A DNA stretch of 64,000 nt from Betaproteobacteria bacterium (GCA_016868035.1 VGID01000011.1:1-64000); one strand, 5' to 3'. Counted from the stretch's first letter, positions 43,617 to 54,417 are shown. Translations and numbers: made by a program. Notes: generated by a model from the sequence alone, not told the origin.

Positions 43617-44459
43617 TCAGAGCCTCGCAAGCAGCCTCTCGAGTTCATCGAGCGTGCGATAGCCGATGATGAGTTTGCCGCCGCCCTGCCTGGATCCCGG
43701 CCTGATCTTGACGGTCGTGCCGAGCCGCTGCGAGGTTTCTTCCTCGAGCCGCGCGACGTCGCGGTCTGGCGCGGCGCGGTGCCGCGCCCCCGGCCGCGCC
43801 ACCGCCCTCGCGACACGGCCCTCCACCTGCCGCACCGAGAGCTGCTTGGCGGCGGCCTCGCGCGCGAGTTCGATCTGCCGCAGCATCGGGAGAGCCAGCA
43901 GCGCCCGCGCGTGTCCCATGTCGATCTTGCCGTCGCGCAGCAGCTCCTGCACCGGAGGCGCAAGCTCGAGCAGGCGCAGCGCGTTCGTGATGCTCGCGCG
44001 CGAGCGGCCCAGCGCCTCGGCGGCCTCGGCGTGCGTCATGCCGAATTCCTCGATCAAACGCTTGACCCCGGCGGCTTCCTCGAGCGGGTTCAGGTCCTCG
44101 CGCTGGATGTTCTCGATCAGCGCGATCGCGAGCGCGTTGCGGTCCGGCACCTCGCGTACCAGCGCAGGCACGCTGGCAAGCCCCGCGAGGCGCGCCGCCC
44201 GCCAGCGTCGCTCCCCCGCCACGATCTCGTAGCGCCCGTCGCCGCCGGGTCGCACGAGGATCGGCTGCATCACGCCCTGCGCCTTGACCGAGTCGGCGAG
44301 CTCGGCGAGCGCGGCCTGGTCCATACGCGTGCGCGGCTGGTAGCGCCCGGGTTGCAATGCGTCGACCGGAAGCGTAGTGAGCGTATCCCTCGCCAGCGCC
44401 GCCTCGTCGGTGCCGAGCAGCGCGTCGAGTCCGCGTCCCAGTCCTTTCACCTTGGCCAT
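43617..44459 (-). CDS. parB: Chromosome partitioning protein ParB
   Basis: ParB binds parS and spreads using CTP. The 280 aa start MAKVKGLGRGLDALLG. They contain the CTPase/ParB motifs LQPGRYQPR and AGERRWRAARLAG (about 90-103, arginine-rich patch), IENIQREDLNPLEEA, and a helix-turn-helix (TQAELAEAV-like region reading MTHAEAAEALGRSRASITNA, about 140-160). parS sites lie 3.4 kb away at 47.9 kb. Second gene after parA. Confidence 0.96.
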   Translation of the reverse strand: MAKVKGLGRGLDALLGTDEAALARDTLTTLPVDALQPGRYQPRTRMDQAALAELADSVKAQGVMQPILVRPGGDGRYEIVAGERRWRAARLAGLASVPALVREVPDRNALAIALIENIQREDLNPLEEAAGVKRLIEEFGMTHAEAAEALGRSRASITNALRLLELAPPVQELLRDGKIDMGHARALLALPMLRQIELAREAAAKQLSVRQVEGRVARAVARPGARHRAAPDRDVARLEEETSQRLGTTVKIRPGSRQGGGKLIIGYRTLDELERLLARL

Positions 44460-44469
44460 AAGCTTCTCC

Positions 44470-45240
44470 TCACCCTGCAGCAGCGCGACTGAGCATCTCC
44501 CCTGCGAGCGCGAGGTAAGCCTGCGCGCCCTTCGAGTTCTTGTCGAACTTGATCGCCGGCACGCCGTGGCTCGGCGCTTCGGCGAGCCGGATGTTGCGCG
44601 GGATCACGGTCCGGTAGACCTTGTCGCCGAAATGCTCGAGCAGTTGCGCCGACACTTGCTGCGCCAGCGTGTTGCGCGCATCGTACATGGTGCGCAGCAA
44701 GCCCTCGATCTCGAGCGCCGGATTGAGGTGCGTGCGCACTTTCTTGATCGTCTGCACGAGATCGCTCAGCCCCTCGAGCGCATAGTACTCGCACTGCATC
44801 GGGATCATGACCGCTTGCGCGGCAGTCAAGCCGTTCACCGTGAGCAGGTTCAGCGCGGGCGGGCAATCAATGAGTACAAAATCGTAGTCGGCGGCGATCT
44901 CGCCCAGCGCCTCTTTCAGGCGCGCCTCCCGCCGCTCGAGCCCGACCATCTCGACCTCCGCCCCCGCAAGCTCGCGGTTCGCGGGAACCAGATCGTACTC
45001 GCCGTTCTCCGAGCGCCGGCGCACTTCGCCGATGCGCCGGGTGCCCAGCAGCGCGTGGTAGACGGTATCGGCGAGCACGCGCTTGTCCACACCGCTGCCC
45101 ATCGTGGCGTTGCCTTGCGGATCGAGGTCCACGAGCAGCACGCGCCGGCGCGCAGCAGCAAGGCTCGCCGCGAGATTGACTCCCGTGGTCGTCTTGCCCA
45201 CACCGCCCTTCTGGTTGGTGATGGCGAGGATGCGGGTCAT
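44470..45240 (-). CDS. parA: Chromosome partitioning ATPase ParA (Soj)
   Basis: ParA is a deviant-Walker ATPase that positions origins by dynamic DNA binding. The 256 aa carry the Walker A' motif KGGVGKTTTGVNLA (about 10-23), a Walker A'' aspartate in VDLDPQGNATMGSG, and IDCPPALNLLT. It is 10 nt upstream of parB and 3 nt downstream of rsmG, matching the usual order rsmG-parA-parB. Confidence 0.96.
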   Translation of the reverse strand: MTRILAITNQKGGVGKTTTGVNLAASLAAARRRVLLVDLDPQGNATMGSGVDKRVLADTVYHALLGTRRIGEVRRRSENGEYDLVPANRELAGAEVEMVGLERREARLKEALGEIAADYDFVLIDCPPALNLLTVNGLTAAQAVMIPMQCEYYALEGLSDLVQTIKKVRTHLNPALEIEGLLRTMYDARNTLAQQVSAQLLEHFGDKVYRTVIPRNIRLAEAPSHGVPAIKFDKNSKGAQAYLALAGEMLSRAAAG

Positions 45241-45243
45241 GGC

Positions 45244-45873
45244 TCAATCCCGGGCGGGCTCCAGCACCACCAGGTGGCGCTCCGCGCGCAGTCCCGGCAC
45301 CGCGAGCGCGACAACGCGCTTCACACGGAATGTTCGCGGAATCTGCTTGAGCTCCGCCTCGGGAAAGCGCCCTTTCATCGCCGCGAGTTCACCGCCCGCC
45401 GCGACCAGATGGCCGGCGCTCGCGACGTATCGCGGGAGCTCCGAGAACGCGCGCGAGATGACCAGTTCGAAGCGGCGTGCGGGCCGCCAGCTCTCGGCCC
45501 GCTCGCAGACCACCTCCGCGTTTGCGATCCCCAGCTCGATCGCCGCCTGCCTCAAGAACGCCGCCTTCTTCTCGCTCGAGTCGAGCAGCGTGACCTGCGC
45601 AGCCGGCAGCGCAAGCGCGAGCGGAATGCCGGGCACGCCGGCCCCGCTGCCTACATCCAGTATCGTCGCGGCCGACACGTGCGGCGCGAGCGCCAGGGCA
45701 TCCAGCAGATGGTGCGTCACCATCCTCGGCGCGTCGCGCACGCCGGTCAGGTTGTAGACCTTGTTCCATTTCTGCAGCAGCGCGAGGTAATCGAGCAGGC
45801 GCGCCTGCGTCGGGCTTGGCAGCGTGAGTCCGGATTGAGCGACCCCTTGCGCGAGCTCCTCCGCGAGGCTCAT
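45244..45873 (-). CDS. rsmG: 16S rRNA (guanine527-N7)-methyltransferase RsmG
   Basis: RsmG (GidB) methylates G527 of 16S rRNA. Start at 45873, overlapping the mnmG stop (ATGA), gives 209 aa. The N-terminal helix region [19 protein letters not shown] is typical and the SAM motif is [17 protein letters not shown] (about 67-83). The longer opening upstream lies inside mnmG and is rejected. Confidence 0.95.
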   Translation of the reverse strand: MSLAEELAQGVAQSGLTLPSPTQARLLDYLALLQKWNKVYNLTGVRDAPRMVTHHLLDALALAPHVSAATILDVGSGAGVPGIPLALALPAAQVTLLDSSEKKAAFLRQAAIELGIANAEVVCERAESWRPARRFELVISRAFSELPRYVASAGHLVAAGGELAAMKGRFPEAELKQIPRTFRVKRVVALAVPGLRAERHLVVLEPARD

Positions 45874-47804
45874 GCCAGGCCGCCAGCCGCGCGGTCGGCC
45901 CCGCCCGCTCCGGCGTTGCCGGAGCGCGCCGCGGCAAAACCCCTTTTCACGTGCACGAGCAACACCGAGATCGCGGCCGGCGTCACGCCCGAGATGCGCG
46001 CCGCCTGCCCCAGCGTCTCCGGACGGTGGCGGTTCAGTTTTTGCTGCACTTCCACCGAGAGTCCGCGCACCTTGGCGTAGTCGATGTCGCCCGGCAAGGG
46101 CGTGCTCTCGTGATGTTCGTGCCGCGCGATCTCTTCGCGCTGGCGGTCGATGTAGCCCTGATACTTGGCCTGGATCTCGACTTGTTCCGCAGCCTGCGCG
46201 TCCGTAACGCCCGGACCCGCTCCCGGCAGTGTCATGAGTTCCACGTAGCCCACGTCGGGCCGCCGCAGCAACTCGTCGAGCGTGTGCTCGCGCGCGAGCG
46301 GCTGGCCGAGCACCCGCTCGGCAGCGCCCGGCGCCAGCGCGCGCGGATGGATCCACGTCGACTTGAGCCGCTCTTGCTCGCGCGCGATGGCCTCGCGCTT
46401 GCGGCAGAACCGCTCCCAGCGAACGTCATCCACCACGCCGAGCTCGCGCCCGGCCTCGGTCAGCCGCAAATCGGCGTTGTCCTCGCGCAGGCTCAGGCGG
46501 TATTCAGCCCGGCTGGTGAACATCCGATAAGGCTCGGATACTCCGCGCGTGATCAGATCGTCCACCAATACGCCGAGGTACGCCCGGTCGCGCCGCGGGC
46601 ACCATGGCGCGCGCTCGCGGACGAACAGCGCGGCGTTGATGCCGGCGAGTATGCCCTGCGCCGCCGCCTCTTCGTAGCCGGTCGTCCCGTTGATCTGGCC
46701 CGCGAAGAACAGGCCCGCGATGGCCTTGGTTTCGAGCGAGCTTTTCAGACCGCGCGGATCGAAATAGTCGTACTCGATGGCATATCCGGGCCGCGTGATA
46801 TGCGCGCGCTCCAGTCCGCGGATCGAGCGCACGAGCGCGCACTGTACATCGAACGGCAGGCTGGTCGAGATGCCGTTCGGATAGTACTCGGTAACCGTCA
46901 GGCCCTCGGGCTCCAGGAAAATCTGGTGCGAGCTCTTTTCCGCGAAGCGCGTCACCTTGTCCTCGATCGACGGACAGTAGCGCGGACCGATCCCCTCGAT
47001 TACCCCGGTGTAGAGCGGCGAACGGCCGAGCCCGCTGCGTATGATCTCGTGCGTGCGCGCGTTGGTGTGCGTGATCCAGCACGGCAGCTGCCGGGGATGC
47101 TGCTCGCTGCGGCCGAGGAACGAGAACACCGGCGTAGGCGCGTCGCCCGGTTGCTCTTCCATCGCGGAAAAATCGATGCTGCGCCCGTCAATGCGCGGCG
47201 GCGTGCCGGTCTTGAGCCGCCCCACCGGCAGCGCGAGATCGCGCAGCCTGCGCGCGAGCGTGAGCGCCGGCGGGTCGCCGGCGCGCCCCGCCGGGTAGTT
47301 CTGCAGTCCGACGTGGATCAGGCCGGCGAGAAAGGTGCCGGCCGTGAGCACGACGGCGCGCGCATCGAAGCGCACGCCCGTCTGCGTGATCACGCCGGTA
47401 ACGCGGTCGCCCTCGAGCAACAGATCGTCGACCGCCTGCTGGAAGACGCGCAAGTTCGAATGATTCTCCAGCCGGCCGCGGATGGCTTGTTTATAGAGCA
47501 GGCGATCGGCCTGCGCGCGCGTCGCGCGCACCGCGGGTCCTTTGCGCGCATTCAGGATCCGGAACTGGATGCCGGCTTCGTCCGTCGCCGAGGCCATCGC
47601 GCCACCCAGTGCGTCGATCTCCTTGACCAGGTGCCCCTTGCCGATGCCGCCGATGGAAGGGTTGCATGACATTTGGCCCAGCGTTTCGACGCTATGGGTC
47701 AGCAGCAGGGTCGCACAGCCCATGCGCGCCGCCGCGAGTGCCGCTTCCGTGCCCGCGTGACCTCCGCCTACGACAATAACATCATATTTTTCAATGAGTT
47801 GCAT
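45870..47804 (-). CDS. mnmG: tRNA uridine-5-carboxymethylaminomethyl modification protein MnmG (GidA)
   Basis: MnmG with MnmE builds cmnm5U34 in tRNAs, using FAD and methylene-tetrahydrofolate. The ATG at 47804, preceded by GGCGGAGAAGTC, gives 644 aa. The FAD motif is [19 protein letters not shown] (about 11-29), followed by [24 protein letters not shown] (features [14 protein letters not shown]). Also seen are [11 protein letters not shown] and the C-terminal helical tRNA/MnmE-binding domain. The upstream extension through the parS region is not coding. Confidence 0.96.
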   Translation of the reverse strand: MQLIEKYDVIVVGGGHAGTEAALAAARMGCATLLLTHSVETLGQMSCNPSIGGIGKGHLVKEIDALGGAMASATDEAGIQFRILNARKGPAVRATRAQADRLLYKQAIRGRLENHSNLRVFQQAVDDLLLEGDRVTGVITQTGVRFDARAVVLTAGTFLAGLIHVGLQNYPAGRAGDPPALTLARRLRDLALPVGRLKTGTPPRIDGRSIDFSAMEEQPGDAPTPVFSFLGRSEQHPRQLPCWITHTNARTHEIIRSGLGRSPLYTGVIEGIGPRYCPSIEDKVTRFAEKSSHQIFLEPEGLTVTEYYPNGISTSLPFDVQCALVRSIRGLERAHITRPGYAIEYDYFDPRGLKSSLETKAIAGLFFAGQINGTTGYEEAAAQGILAGINAALFVRERAPWCPRRDRAYLGVLVDDLITRGVSEPYRMFTSRAEYRLSLREDNADLRLTEAGRELGVVDDVRWERFCRKREAIAREQERLKSTWIHPRALAPGAAERVLGQPLAREHTLDELLRRPDVGYVELMTLPGAGPGVTDAQAAEQVEIQAKYQGYIDRQREEIARHEHHESTPLPGDIDYAKVRGLSVEVQQKLNRHRPETLGQAARISGVTPAAISVLLVHVKRGFAAARSGNAGAGGADRAAGGLA

Positions 47805-47880
47805 GACTTCTCCGCCACCGTAGGCTCCATGATAGCGGAAAATCCGCTTCAAAAGTATCGCGGACGGTGCAAAAAGTAGT

Positions 47881-47896
47881 CGTTTCACGTGAAACA
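47881..47896. promoter_or_regulatory. parS-like centromere site 1
   Basis: CGTTTCACGTGAAACA differs by one base from the near-universal parS consensus TGTTTCACGTGAAACA. It sits in the mnmG-mnmE spacer, 3.4 kb from parB and about 5 kb from oriC, as parS sites commonly do. Confidence 0.88.
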
Positions 47897-47957
47897 TGGC
47901 TGGTCGGTAGTTGCCTGGTAAACCAGTCGTGCTAATGGTGCGGCGCAACATTACCCT

Positions 47958-47973
47958 GGTTCCACGTGAAACA
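47958..47973. promoter_or_regulatory. parS-like centromere site 2
   Basis: GGTTCCACGTGAAACA matches the parS consensus TGTTNCACGTGAAACA except at the first base. It is 61 nt from site 1, just past the 3' end of mnmE. A close pair suggests a strong ParB nucleation locus. Confidence 0.85.
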
Positions 47974-47979
47974 CGGCCC

Positions 47980-49320
47980 TCATTTGCCTACGCAAAACCG
48001 AGAGAAGATCTCGCCCAGTAAATCGTCCGCATGGTATTCGCCGGTGATTGCCCCCAGCGCCTCTTGGGCGAGGCGTAATTCTTCAGCAAACAGTTCTAGT
48101 TGGGGGCCGACCTGGACTGCTTGCTCCAGATGCCTCCGCGCCCGGTGCAAAGCCTGCAGGTGGCGCTCCCGCGCCATGAACAATCCTTCGCCGCCGCCGT
48201 GCCACCCCACCGTGTCGAGCAGCGCCTGGCGCAACAGGTCCACCCCCGCCCCGGTCTTGGCCGAAACCCACGCTGCAGTGGCTCCGCTCGCACGCTCGAC
48301 CCCAGGCGCCCGCCCGATGAGATCGATCTTGTTCATGACCCGTATGCAAGGCAGCGCGCCCGGCAGCTGCGCGAGTATCGCGCGGTCCTTCGCGGTCTCG
48401 CCTTCGGTGCAGTCCACCACGAGCAGCATGACGTCGGCCTTTTCGATCGCGGCCCAGGTCCGTGCAATGCCAAGTTTCTCGACCGGGTCGTGCGAGTCGC
48501 GAAGCCCCGCCGTATCGATGATGTGCGCCGGCACGCCATTGACGTCGATGCTCTGGCGGATCGCGTCGCGGGTGGTGCCGGGTATATCGGTGACGATCGC
48601 AAGCTCCTCGCCCGCCATGCGGTTGAGCAAGCTCGATTTGCCGACATTGGGTTGCCCCGCGAGCACGACGTGCATGCCCTCGCGGAGCAGGCTTCCCTGC
48701 TGCGAGGCCTCCAGCACGGCATCGAGCCTGGTGCGCACGCGTGCGAGCCGGCCTTCTGCGTCCGCCCGCTTGAGGAAGTCGATCTCCTCTTCTGGAAAAT
48801 CGAGCGTCGCTTCCACCAGCGTGCGCAGCTCGACCAGCGCGCGGCTCAGTTCGCCCACGCGCTCGGAAAACGAACCCTGTAGCGAGCGCAGCGCGCAGCG
48901 CGCAGCTTGGGCCGTGGTGGCGTCGATCAGGTCCGCCACGCTCTCGGCCTGCGCCAGATCGAGCTTGTCGTTGAGGAAGGCGCGCTTGGTGAACTCGCCC
49001 GGCTCGGCCAGCCGCGCACCGAGCTCGAGGCAGCGTCTCAACAGGAGCTGCAGCACGACCGGGCCGCCGTGTCCCTGCAGCTCGAGCACGTCCTCTCCCG
49101 TGTACGAATGCGGTGCGGGAAAGTGCAGCGCGATGCCCTGATCGATCGCCTCGCCCCGCGCGTCGAGAAAATTGGCAAGAACGGCGCGGCGCGGCGCGAG
49201 GCGGCGCCCCAGCAGCTGCACGATGAGAGATCCGAGGTCCGATCCGGAGATGCGGACGATGCCGATGCCGCTGCGCCCGACAGCGCTCGCAATTGCTGCG
49301 ATGGTGTCGTTCTTGGTCAT
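47980..49320 (-). CDS. mnmE: tRNA modification GTPase MnmE (TrmE)
   Basis: MnmE works with MnmG on U34 of tRNAs. The ATG at 49320 gives 446 aa: an N-terminal folate-binding domain ([16 protein letters not shown]), a helical domain, and an inserted GTPase domain with [12 protein letters not shown] (about 223-234), DIPGTTRD and the DTAG and NKID motifs. The C-terminal catalytic Cys is in FCVGK (family F-C-[IV]-G-K). Complete. Confidence 0.96.
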   Translation of the reverse strand: MTKNDTIAAIASAVGRSGIGIVRISGSDLGSLIVQLLGRRLAPRRAVLANFLDARGEAIDQGIALHFPAPHSYTGEDVLELQGHGGPVVLQLLLRRCLELGARLAEPGEFTKRAFLNDKLDLAQAESVADLIDATTAQAARCALRSLQGSFSERVGELSRALVELRTLVEATLDFPEEEIDFLKRADAEGRLARVRTRLDAVLEASQQGSLLREGMHVVLAGQPNVGKSSLLNRMAGEELAIVTDIPGTTRDAIRQSIDVNGVPAHIIDTAGLRDSHDPVEKLGIARTWAAIEKADVMLLVVDCTEGETAKDRAILAQLPGALPCIRVMNKIDLIGRAPGVERASGATAAWVSAKTGAGVDLLRQALLDTVGWHGGGEGLFMARERHLQALHRARRHLEQAVQVGPQLELFAEELRLAQEALGAITGEYHADDLLGEIFSRFCVGK

Positions 49321-49372
49321 CGCCGCCGCACGCCCCGCGAACACCCGCGCGGCATTCGTTGCCGCCGCGCCG

Positions 49373-51043
49373 CTAGCTCTTGCGCGCCTGCGTGGCGGCG
49401 TGCTCCATCGCGTACGTGATCTGCCACTGCTGCGCGATCGAAAGCACGTTGTTGACCAGCCAGTACAGCACCAGCCCCGCGGGGAAGAAAAAGAAAAAGA
49501 TGCTGAAGACGATCGGCATGATCTTCATGACTTTGGCCTGCACCGGATCGGGCGGCACAGGATTGAGCCAGGTCTGCACGATCATCGTCAAGCCCATGAG
49601 GATCGGCAGTATGAACCATGGATCGGGCGTGGAGAGATCGTCAATCCACAGCATGAATGGCGCATGTCGCAATTCGACGCTGGCCAGCAGCACCCAATAA
49701 AGTGCAATAAAAACAGGTATTTGTATCACTATCGGCATGCAGCCGCCCAACGGGTTGACCTTTTCGCTCTTGTAGAGCTCCATCATCGCCTGCTGCATCC
49801 TCTGACGATCGTTGCCGTACTGGTCCTTGAGCTTTTGCATCTTCGGGGCGAGCACCCGCATCTTCGCCATCGAGCGATAGCTCGTCGCCGAGAGCGGATA
49901 GAACAACAGCTTGATGATGACGGTGAGCAGGATGATCGCGACACCCCAGTTGCCCACCCACTGGTTCAGCCAGGCGAGCACCCAGAACAGCGGCGCTGCG
50001 ATCACCGTCAGCCAGCCGTAGTCGATGGTCAGATCGAGTCCCGGCGCGATCTTCGCGAGCTTCTCCTGCTCTTGCGGCCCCGCGTACAGCGGCACGGAAA
50101 ACGACGCGCTGGCGCCCGCGGCTACGCTGCCTACCGGCACGATGACCCCTGCGGCATAGAGATCGCCCTGCAGCCGCCGGGTATAGAACTCGCGCGCCTT
50201 CCCGTTCGGTGGCAGCCACGCACTCAGGAAATAATGCTGCAGCATGGCGATCCAGCCGTCTTCGCTGTTCTTCGGATAGGGCGCTTTGCCTTTTTCGATG
50301 TCGGAAAAGGCGACCTTCTGGAATTTTTCCTTGTCCGTATACACCGCCACGCCGGTGAACGTCGGCAGCATCGCCGAATCCCCTACCGGCGGCTTGCTGT
50401 CGCGCACAATCTGGAAATAGGCGTAGGGCTGAATCGCGCTTGCGCTCTTGTTTTCAAGCTCGAAACCCACATCGATGAGATAGCTCCCGCGGTGGAACCG
50501 GTAGACCTTCATGACTTCGACGCCGCCGCTCGCTGGAGCACGCAACCGCACTTCTGTCTGCGCGTCGCCGTCGGCAAGGCGATAAGTCTCCGCCGTGGCC
50601 GTAAACAACGTCTGGTGGTTCGCGAGTTCGCCGCCGATCAGCCCGGACTGCGCAAGGTAGGTGCGCTCGGGCGTGGTCTCCAGCAGCACGAAGTCCTTTT
50701 TCTTGTCGACGAGATCACGGTGCTTCTTGAGCTGCAGGCGCCGCAAATCGCCTCCGTGGGTATTGAGCTCGGCAATGAGCACGTCCGTCTCGACCCGGAT
50801 CGCGCCCCCCGGCTCGACCGCACGCCGCCCTTCCTGAGGCACGGCCGCCTGGGTGGCGCGCAGCTTCTCTCCGGGCACCAGTGGCGCGCCCGATGCGGCG
50901 GGCCCGGCCTGCTCCGCCTTGGCGGCCTTCTCGGGCCCGCTCGCCGCGGACGGTTTGGGCTGCTGATCCCGCTGCCACGCATCCAGCAGCAGAAATACCG
51001 AGAAGGAGAAAACGAAGAAAAGAATGAGCCGTTGCGGGTCCAT
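49373..51043 (-). CDS. yidC: Membrane protein insertase YidC
   Basis: YidC inserts and folds inner-membrane proteins, alone or with Sec. The 556 aa have an N-terminal signal-anchor helix ([18 protein letters not shown], about 6-23), a large periplasmic domain (about 60-340) and the five conserved C-terminal membrane segments (about 355-550) with the hydrophilic-groove region [19 protein letters not shown]. Normal length for Gram-negatives. A yidD gene, usually between rnpA and yidC, is absent: only 30 nt separate rnpA and yidC. Confidence 0.96.
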   Translation of the reverse strand: MDPQRLILFFVFSFSVFLLLDAWQRDQQPKPSAASGPEKAAKAEQAGPAASGAPLVPGEKLRATQAAVPQEGRRAVEPGGAIRVETDVLIAELNTHGGDLRRLQLKKHRDLVDKKKDFVLLETTPERTYLAQSGLIGGELANHQTLFTATAETYRLADGDAQTEVRLRAPASGGVEVMKVYRFHRGSYLIDVGFELENKSASAIQPYAYFQIVRDSKPPVGDSAMLPTFTGVAVYTDKEKFQKVAFSDIEKGKAPYPKNSEDGWIAMLQHYFLSAWLPPNGKAREFYTRRLQGDLYAAGVIVPVGSVAAGASASFSVPLYAGPQEQEKLAKIAPGLDLTIDYGWLTVIAAPLFWVLAWLNQWVGNWGVAIILLTVIIKLLFYPLSATSYRSMAKMRVLAPKMQKLKDQYGNDRQRMQQAMMELYKSEKVNPLGGCMPIVIQIPVFIALYWVLLASVELRHAPFMLWIDDLSTPDPWFILPILMGLTMIVQTWLNPVPPDPVQAKVMKIMPIVFSIFFFFFPAGLVLYWLVNNVLSIAQQWQITYAMEHAATQARKS

Positions 51044-51073
51044 ACTCAGACGTTGTTCGAGCAGCCATTTAGC

Positions 51074-51430
51074 CTAGATGCCGCGTTCGCGCAGGCGCGC
51101 GTCGAGCTCGCCGAACAGCTTCGCGAGCTCGGTGCGCGCCGCGGCGGCGCCATCCCGTGGCGGGCAGCGCCGCACCTGTACGACCACATCCACACCGCCA
51201 AAACGGTGCCGGTTGAGCCGAAACGCCTCCCGCACCCAGCGTCGCGCCCGGTTGCGGTCCACCGCGTTGCGCACCGCCCTTCTGCCGGCGATGATTCCGA
51301 TTCGGGCCTGGCCGAGACCGTTGCTCCGAGCATACAACGCAAAGTGGCGGCGGATCCCGACGGCGCCCGCCGCAAGCGCCCCAGAAAATTGATCACGGTG
51401 CCGTAGCCGCGCCGCGCGCGGCAGAGTCAA
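51074..51430 (-). CDS. rnpA: Ribonuclease P protein component
   Basis: RnpA assists the RNase P RNA in cutting 5' leaders from tRNA precursors. The 118 aa contain an early RLRHRDQFSGAL region and the RNA-binding RNR motif AVRNAVDRNRARRWVREAFR (about 52-71; RNAVDRNRARR is the core). It follows rpmH by 17 nt, the standard order. Confidence 0.93.
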   Translation of the reverse strand: MTLPRAARLRHRDQFSGALAAGAVGIRRHFALYARSNGLGQARIGIIAGRRAVRNAVDRNRARRWVREAFRLNRHRFGGVDVVVQVRRCPPRDGAAAARTELAKLFGELDARLRERGI

Positions 51431-51447
51431 CCGGCGGGATGGCGCGC

Positions 51448-51582
51448 TCAGGCGCTCAGGCGCCTGCGGCCCTTGGCCCGCCGCGCGCGCAGAACGGCGC
51501 GCCCGCCACGGGTGCGCTTGCGCACTCGAAAGCCGTGGGTGCGCTTGCGGCGCTTCACTGACGGCTGGTACGTTCGTTTCAT
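51448..51582 (-). CDS. rpmH: 50S ribosomal protein L34
   Basis: A 44-aa, extremely basic protein starting [18 protein letters not shown] and ending [10 protein letters not shown], an unmistakable L34. The opening reaching 51651 is an artefact of in-frame leader codons; the conserved MKRTYQPS gives the start at 51582. It heads the minus-strand operon rpmH-rnpA-yidC-mnmE. Confidence 0.97.
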   Translation of the reverse strand: MKRTYQPSVKRRKRTHGFRVRKRTRGGRAVLRARRAKGRRRLSA

Positions 51583-51621
51583 TTCAGATTTCAGCCTGGA
51601 ATGGTTCGTGAAAAACTCTTT

Positions 51622-51651
51622 ATTACAACCTTTCAGGCCGCCTTCTGTCAA
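51622..51651 (-). promoter_or_regulatory. Predicted sigma70 promoter of rpmH-rnpA
   Basis: On the minus strand a perfect -35 TTGACA (51651-51646) and a -10 TGTAAT (51627-51622) are separated by 18 nt, about 40 nt upstream of rpmH. Strong promoter as expected for a ribosomal protein gene. Confidence 0.7.
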
Positions 51652-51694
51652 ACTGCGCCTTCCCGCTCGCCGCCCCGTCCGCAGCTGCTTTGTC

Positions 51695-51703
51695 TGTGGA
51701 TAA
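51695..51703 (-). promoter_or_regulatory. DnaA box upstream of dnaA
   Basis: TGTGGATAA is the reverse complement of the perfect DnaA box TTATCCACA. It lies in the rpmH-dnaA spacer, suitable for DnaA autoregulation or as an outlying part of the origin. Confidence 0.75.
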
Positions 51704-51782
51704 CCCGCCCCAAAAAGGCTAAAATCTCACTTCGAAAATGCACCTCTCCCAGCTTCCGTATCCAACCCCCACCGCCACACCG

Positions 51783-53111
51783 ATGACCAGCTTCTGGCGC
51801 CATTGTCTGACCCAGTTCGAGAAGGAACTTCCGCCTCAGCAGTTCAAGACCTGGATCAAGCCCCTCAAGCTGCGCGTCGACGGCGACACCGTGACGCTGG
51901 TTGCACCGAACCGGTTCGTCCAACAGTGGATCCGCGAAAAGTTCCTGCCGCGCATCGAGGCATTGGCCCAGGAGCACCTGCAGCAGCGAGTGCGGGTGCA
52001 CGTGGTATTGGGCGAGAAAGACACCGGTGCGGTCGGGCCTCCGCCCCGGGCGGCCGCGGAGAGCGGCGGCGCCAAACCCAGCAGCCGCGAGATATCCAGA
52101 CTGAACCCGGGCTTTACCTTTGAGACCTTCGTCACCGGCAAGGCCAACGAGCTCGCCCGCGCCGCGGCCACCCAGGTCGCCGAGCGACCCGGTACGGCGT
52201 ATAACCCGCTATTCGTCTATGGGGGCGTCGGGCTGGGCAAGACGCACCTGATCCACGCGATCGGCAACCATCTTCGCAACCGCGCACCCGAGACCAAGAT
52301 CCGCTACATCCACGCCGAGCAGTACGTCTCCGACGTCGTGCGTGCCTATCAGCACAAGGCTTTCGATGACTTCAAGCGCTACTACCATTCGCTCGATTTG
52401 CTGCTGATCGACGACATCCAGTTCTTCAGCGGCAAGAGCCGCACACAGGAGGAGTTTTTCTACGCGTTCAACGCGCTGATCGAATCCCACAAGCAGGTCG
52501 TGATCACCTGCGACACCTATCCGAAGGAAATCTCGGGGATCGAGAACCGCCTGATCTCGCGGTTCGGCTGGGGGCTTACGGTGGCGGTGGAGCCTCCCGA
52601 ACTGGAGATGCGGGTGGCGATTCTGCTCAAGAAAGCAGCGGCCGACGGCGTCAAGCTCGACGAGGCCGTGGCCTTCTTTCTCGCAAAACACATCCAGTCG
52701 AATGTGCGCGAACTGGAAGGTGGACTGAAGCGAGTGCTCGCTTTCGCACGATTCGCGGGCCGCGACCTCTCCGTCGAACTGTGCCGGGAAGCCCTGCGCG
52801 ATCTGCTCGCCATCCAGCACCGCCAGATCTCCATCGAGAACATCCAGAGGACCGTTGCCGACTACTACAAGATCAAGGTCTCCGAGATGTATTCCAAGAA
52901 GCGCGCCCGCAACGTCGCGCGGCCGCGCCAGGTCGCAATGGCTCTCGCCAAGGAGCTGACGCAACTGAGCTTGCCGGACATCGGCGAAGCGTTCGGCGGG
53001 CGCGATCACACCACTGTGCTTCATGCCTGCAGGAAAATCGCCCTGCTGAAGTCGACCAACAGCGAAATCACGCGCGATTTCAACTCGCTACTCAAGGTGC
53101 TGCGCAGTTGA
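51783..53111 (+). CDS. dnaA: Chromosomal replication initiator DnaA
   Basis: DnaA opens oriC. From ATG 51783 ([20 protein letters not shown]) it has 442 aa; an in-frame ATG at 51738 would add 15 residues not typical of the family. Domain I occupies the first 85 residues (FKTWIKPL). The AAA+ domain has Walker [16 protein letters not shown] and Walker [14 protein letters not shown]. The C-terminal DnaA-box-binding signature is [21 protein letters not shown] (features [14 protein letters not shown]). Complete. Confidence 0.97.
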   Translation: MTSFWRHCLTQFEKELPPQQFKTWIKPLKLRVDGDTVTLVAPNRFVQQWIREKFLPRIEALAQEHLQQRVRVHVVLGEKDTGAVGPPPRAAAESGGAKPSSREISRLNPGFTFETFVTGKANELARAAATQVAERPGTAYNPLFVYGGVGLGKTHLIHAIGNHLRNRAPETKIRYIHAEQYVSDVVRAYQHKAFDDFKRYYHSLDLLLIDDIQFFSGKSRTQEEFFYAFNALIESHKQVVITCDTYPKEISGIENRLISRFGWGLTVAVEPPELEMRVAILLKKAAADGVKLDEAVAFFLAKHIQSNVRELEGGLKRVLAFARFAGRDLSVELCREALRDLLAIQHRQISIENIQRTVADYYKIKVSEMYSKKRARNVARPRQVAMALAKELTQLSLPDIGEAFGGRDHTTVLHACRKIALLKSTNSEITRDFNSLLKVLRS

Positions 53112-53307
53112 TGGATGTATCGCAACTTGTGGACAACCGGCCGCCGGCGAAACCGCGCGGTTTTTATCCACAAATTCCCCACACGCCCTCTGCCGCTTTT
53201 TCCACCGTGTCTACGGTCTAGGGACCATTGATCCCGCATCGGAAATGACGTTATCCACAGAGCCCGAGCGACCTTATTAGCCCTACTATGTTCTAAGAAA
53301 ACAACTT
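53112..53307. other. Predicted chromosomal origin oriC, dnaA-dnaN intergenic region
   Basis: This 196-nt spacer contains two perfect DnaA boxes TTATCCACA (53164-53172 and 53251-53259) and a one-mismatch box on the other strand TGTGGACAA (53128-53136). A weaker TTCCCCACA near 53176 and an AT-rich tract before dnaN (53271-53305) that could be the unwinding element are also present. With the DnaA box upstream of dnaA and nearby parS sites this is the best oriC candidate. Confidence 0.82.
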
Positions 53308-54417
53308 ATGAAACTCGTTGAGCTCGAACGCGACGCATTGCTCCGACCACTGCAAGCGGTAACCGGAATCGTCGAGAAACGGCACACGTTGCCCATACTC
53401 TCGAACGTTCTGATCGAGAGAAAGCAGGGATGTCTGCACCTGCTAGCAACCGACCTCGAGATCCAGGTGGCTACTCGCACGGAGCCCGGGACCGCCTCCG
53501 GCGAGGACGTCGGGCTGACCGTTTCGGCACGCAAGCTCCAGGACATACTGCGCGCACTTCCGGAAGCCGTCTCGGCGGCGCTGGATGTCCAGAACAACCG
53601 CCTGCAGGTTCGCGCCGGCAAGAGCCGCTTTAACCTGCAGACGCTGCCAGCGGCCGATTTTCCGACGCTCGCGGAGCCCGGCGCGGCGCTCGCCTCCCTG
53701 GTCATACCGCAGAAGGCGCTGCGCGAGCTGCTGCTGCTGGTCCAGTACGCGATGGCCCAGCAGGACATCCGCTATTACTTGAACGGGCTGCTCCTGGTGC
53801 TCGACGACGGACGCCTGAGGGTCGTCGCGACCGACGGGCATCGCCTGAGCTACGCCGCGCGGCCGCTGGGAGACAAGCACGAGAAGCGCGAGGTGATCCT
53901 TCCGCGCAAGGCCGTGCTGGAGCTGGGCAAGCTCCTGGGCGAAAGCGACGACCCGGTGAAGATCGACATCTACGCGGGGCAGGTCCGGTTCGCTTTCGGC
54001 AACGTGGTGCTCACGACGAAGATCATCGACGGAAAGTTTCCAGATTACACCCGCGTGGTCCCGACGAACTACCAGAAGCGCTTCACGGTGAACCGCCTCA
54101 CGCTCCTGCACTCGCTGCAGCGCGCCGCCATCCTCGCCAACGAGAAGTTCCGCGGTGTGAGCTGGGCGCTTTCCGCCAAGAGCCTGCGGATCTCGTGCAC
54201 CAATAATGAGCAGGAAGAAGCGCAGGAGGAGATCGAGGTCCCTTACGAGGCCGAACCCATGGTCATCGGCTTCAACATCACCTATCTGCTCGACGTGCTG
54301 AACAACGTGCACGCCGAGACGGTCGAATGTTCATTTGGTGACCAGAACAGCAGCATGCTGATGACCGTGCCCGAACAGCAGGAATTCCGGTATGTCGTGA
54401 TGCCGATGCGCATCTGA
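53308..54417 (+). CDS. dnaN: DNA polymerase III sliding clamp (beta)
   Basis: DnaN forms the dimeric ring that tethers polymerase III to DNA. The 369 aa begin MKLVELERDALLRPLQAVTGIVEKR and end YVVMPMRI, the typical C-terminal M-P-M-R-[IL]. Three similar clamp domains fill the length, and ATDGHRLSYA lies in the middle domain. 16 nt upstream of gyrB. Confidence 0.97.
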   Translation: MKLVELERDALLRPLQAVTGIVEKRHTLPILSNVLIERKQGCLHLLATDLEIQVATRTEPGTASGEDVGLTVSARKLQDILRALPEAVSAALDVQNNRLQVRAGKSRFNLQTLPAADFPTLAEPGAALASLVIPQKALRELLLLVQYAMAQQDIRYYLNGLLLVLDDGRLRVVATDGHRLSYAARPLGDKHEKREVILPRKAVLELGKLLGESDDPVKIDIYAGQVRFAFGNVVLTTKIIDGKFPDYTRVVPTNYQKRFTVNRLTLLHSLQRAAILANEKFRGVSWALSAKSLRISCTNNEQEEAQEEIEVPYEAEPMVIGFNITYLLDVLNNVHAETVECSFGDQNSSMLMTVPEQQEFRYVVMPMRI

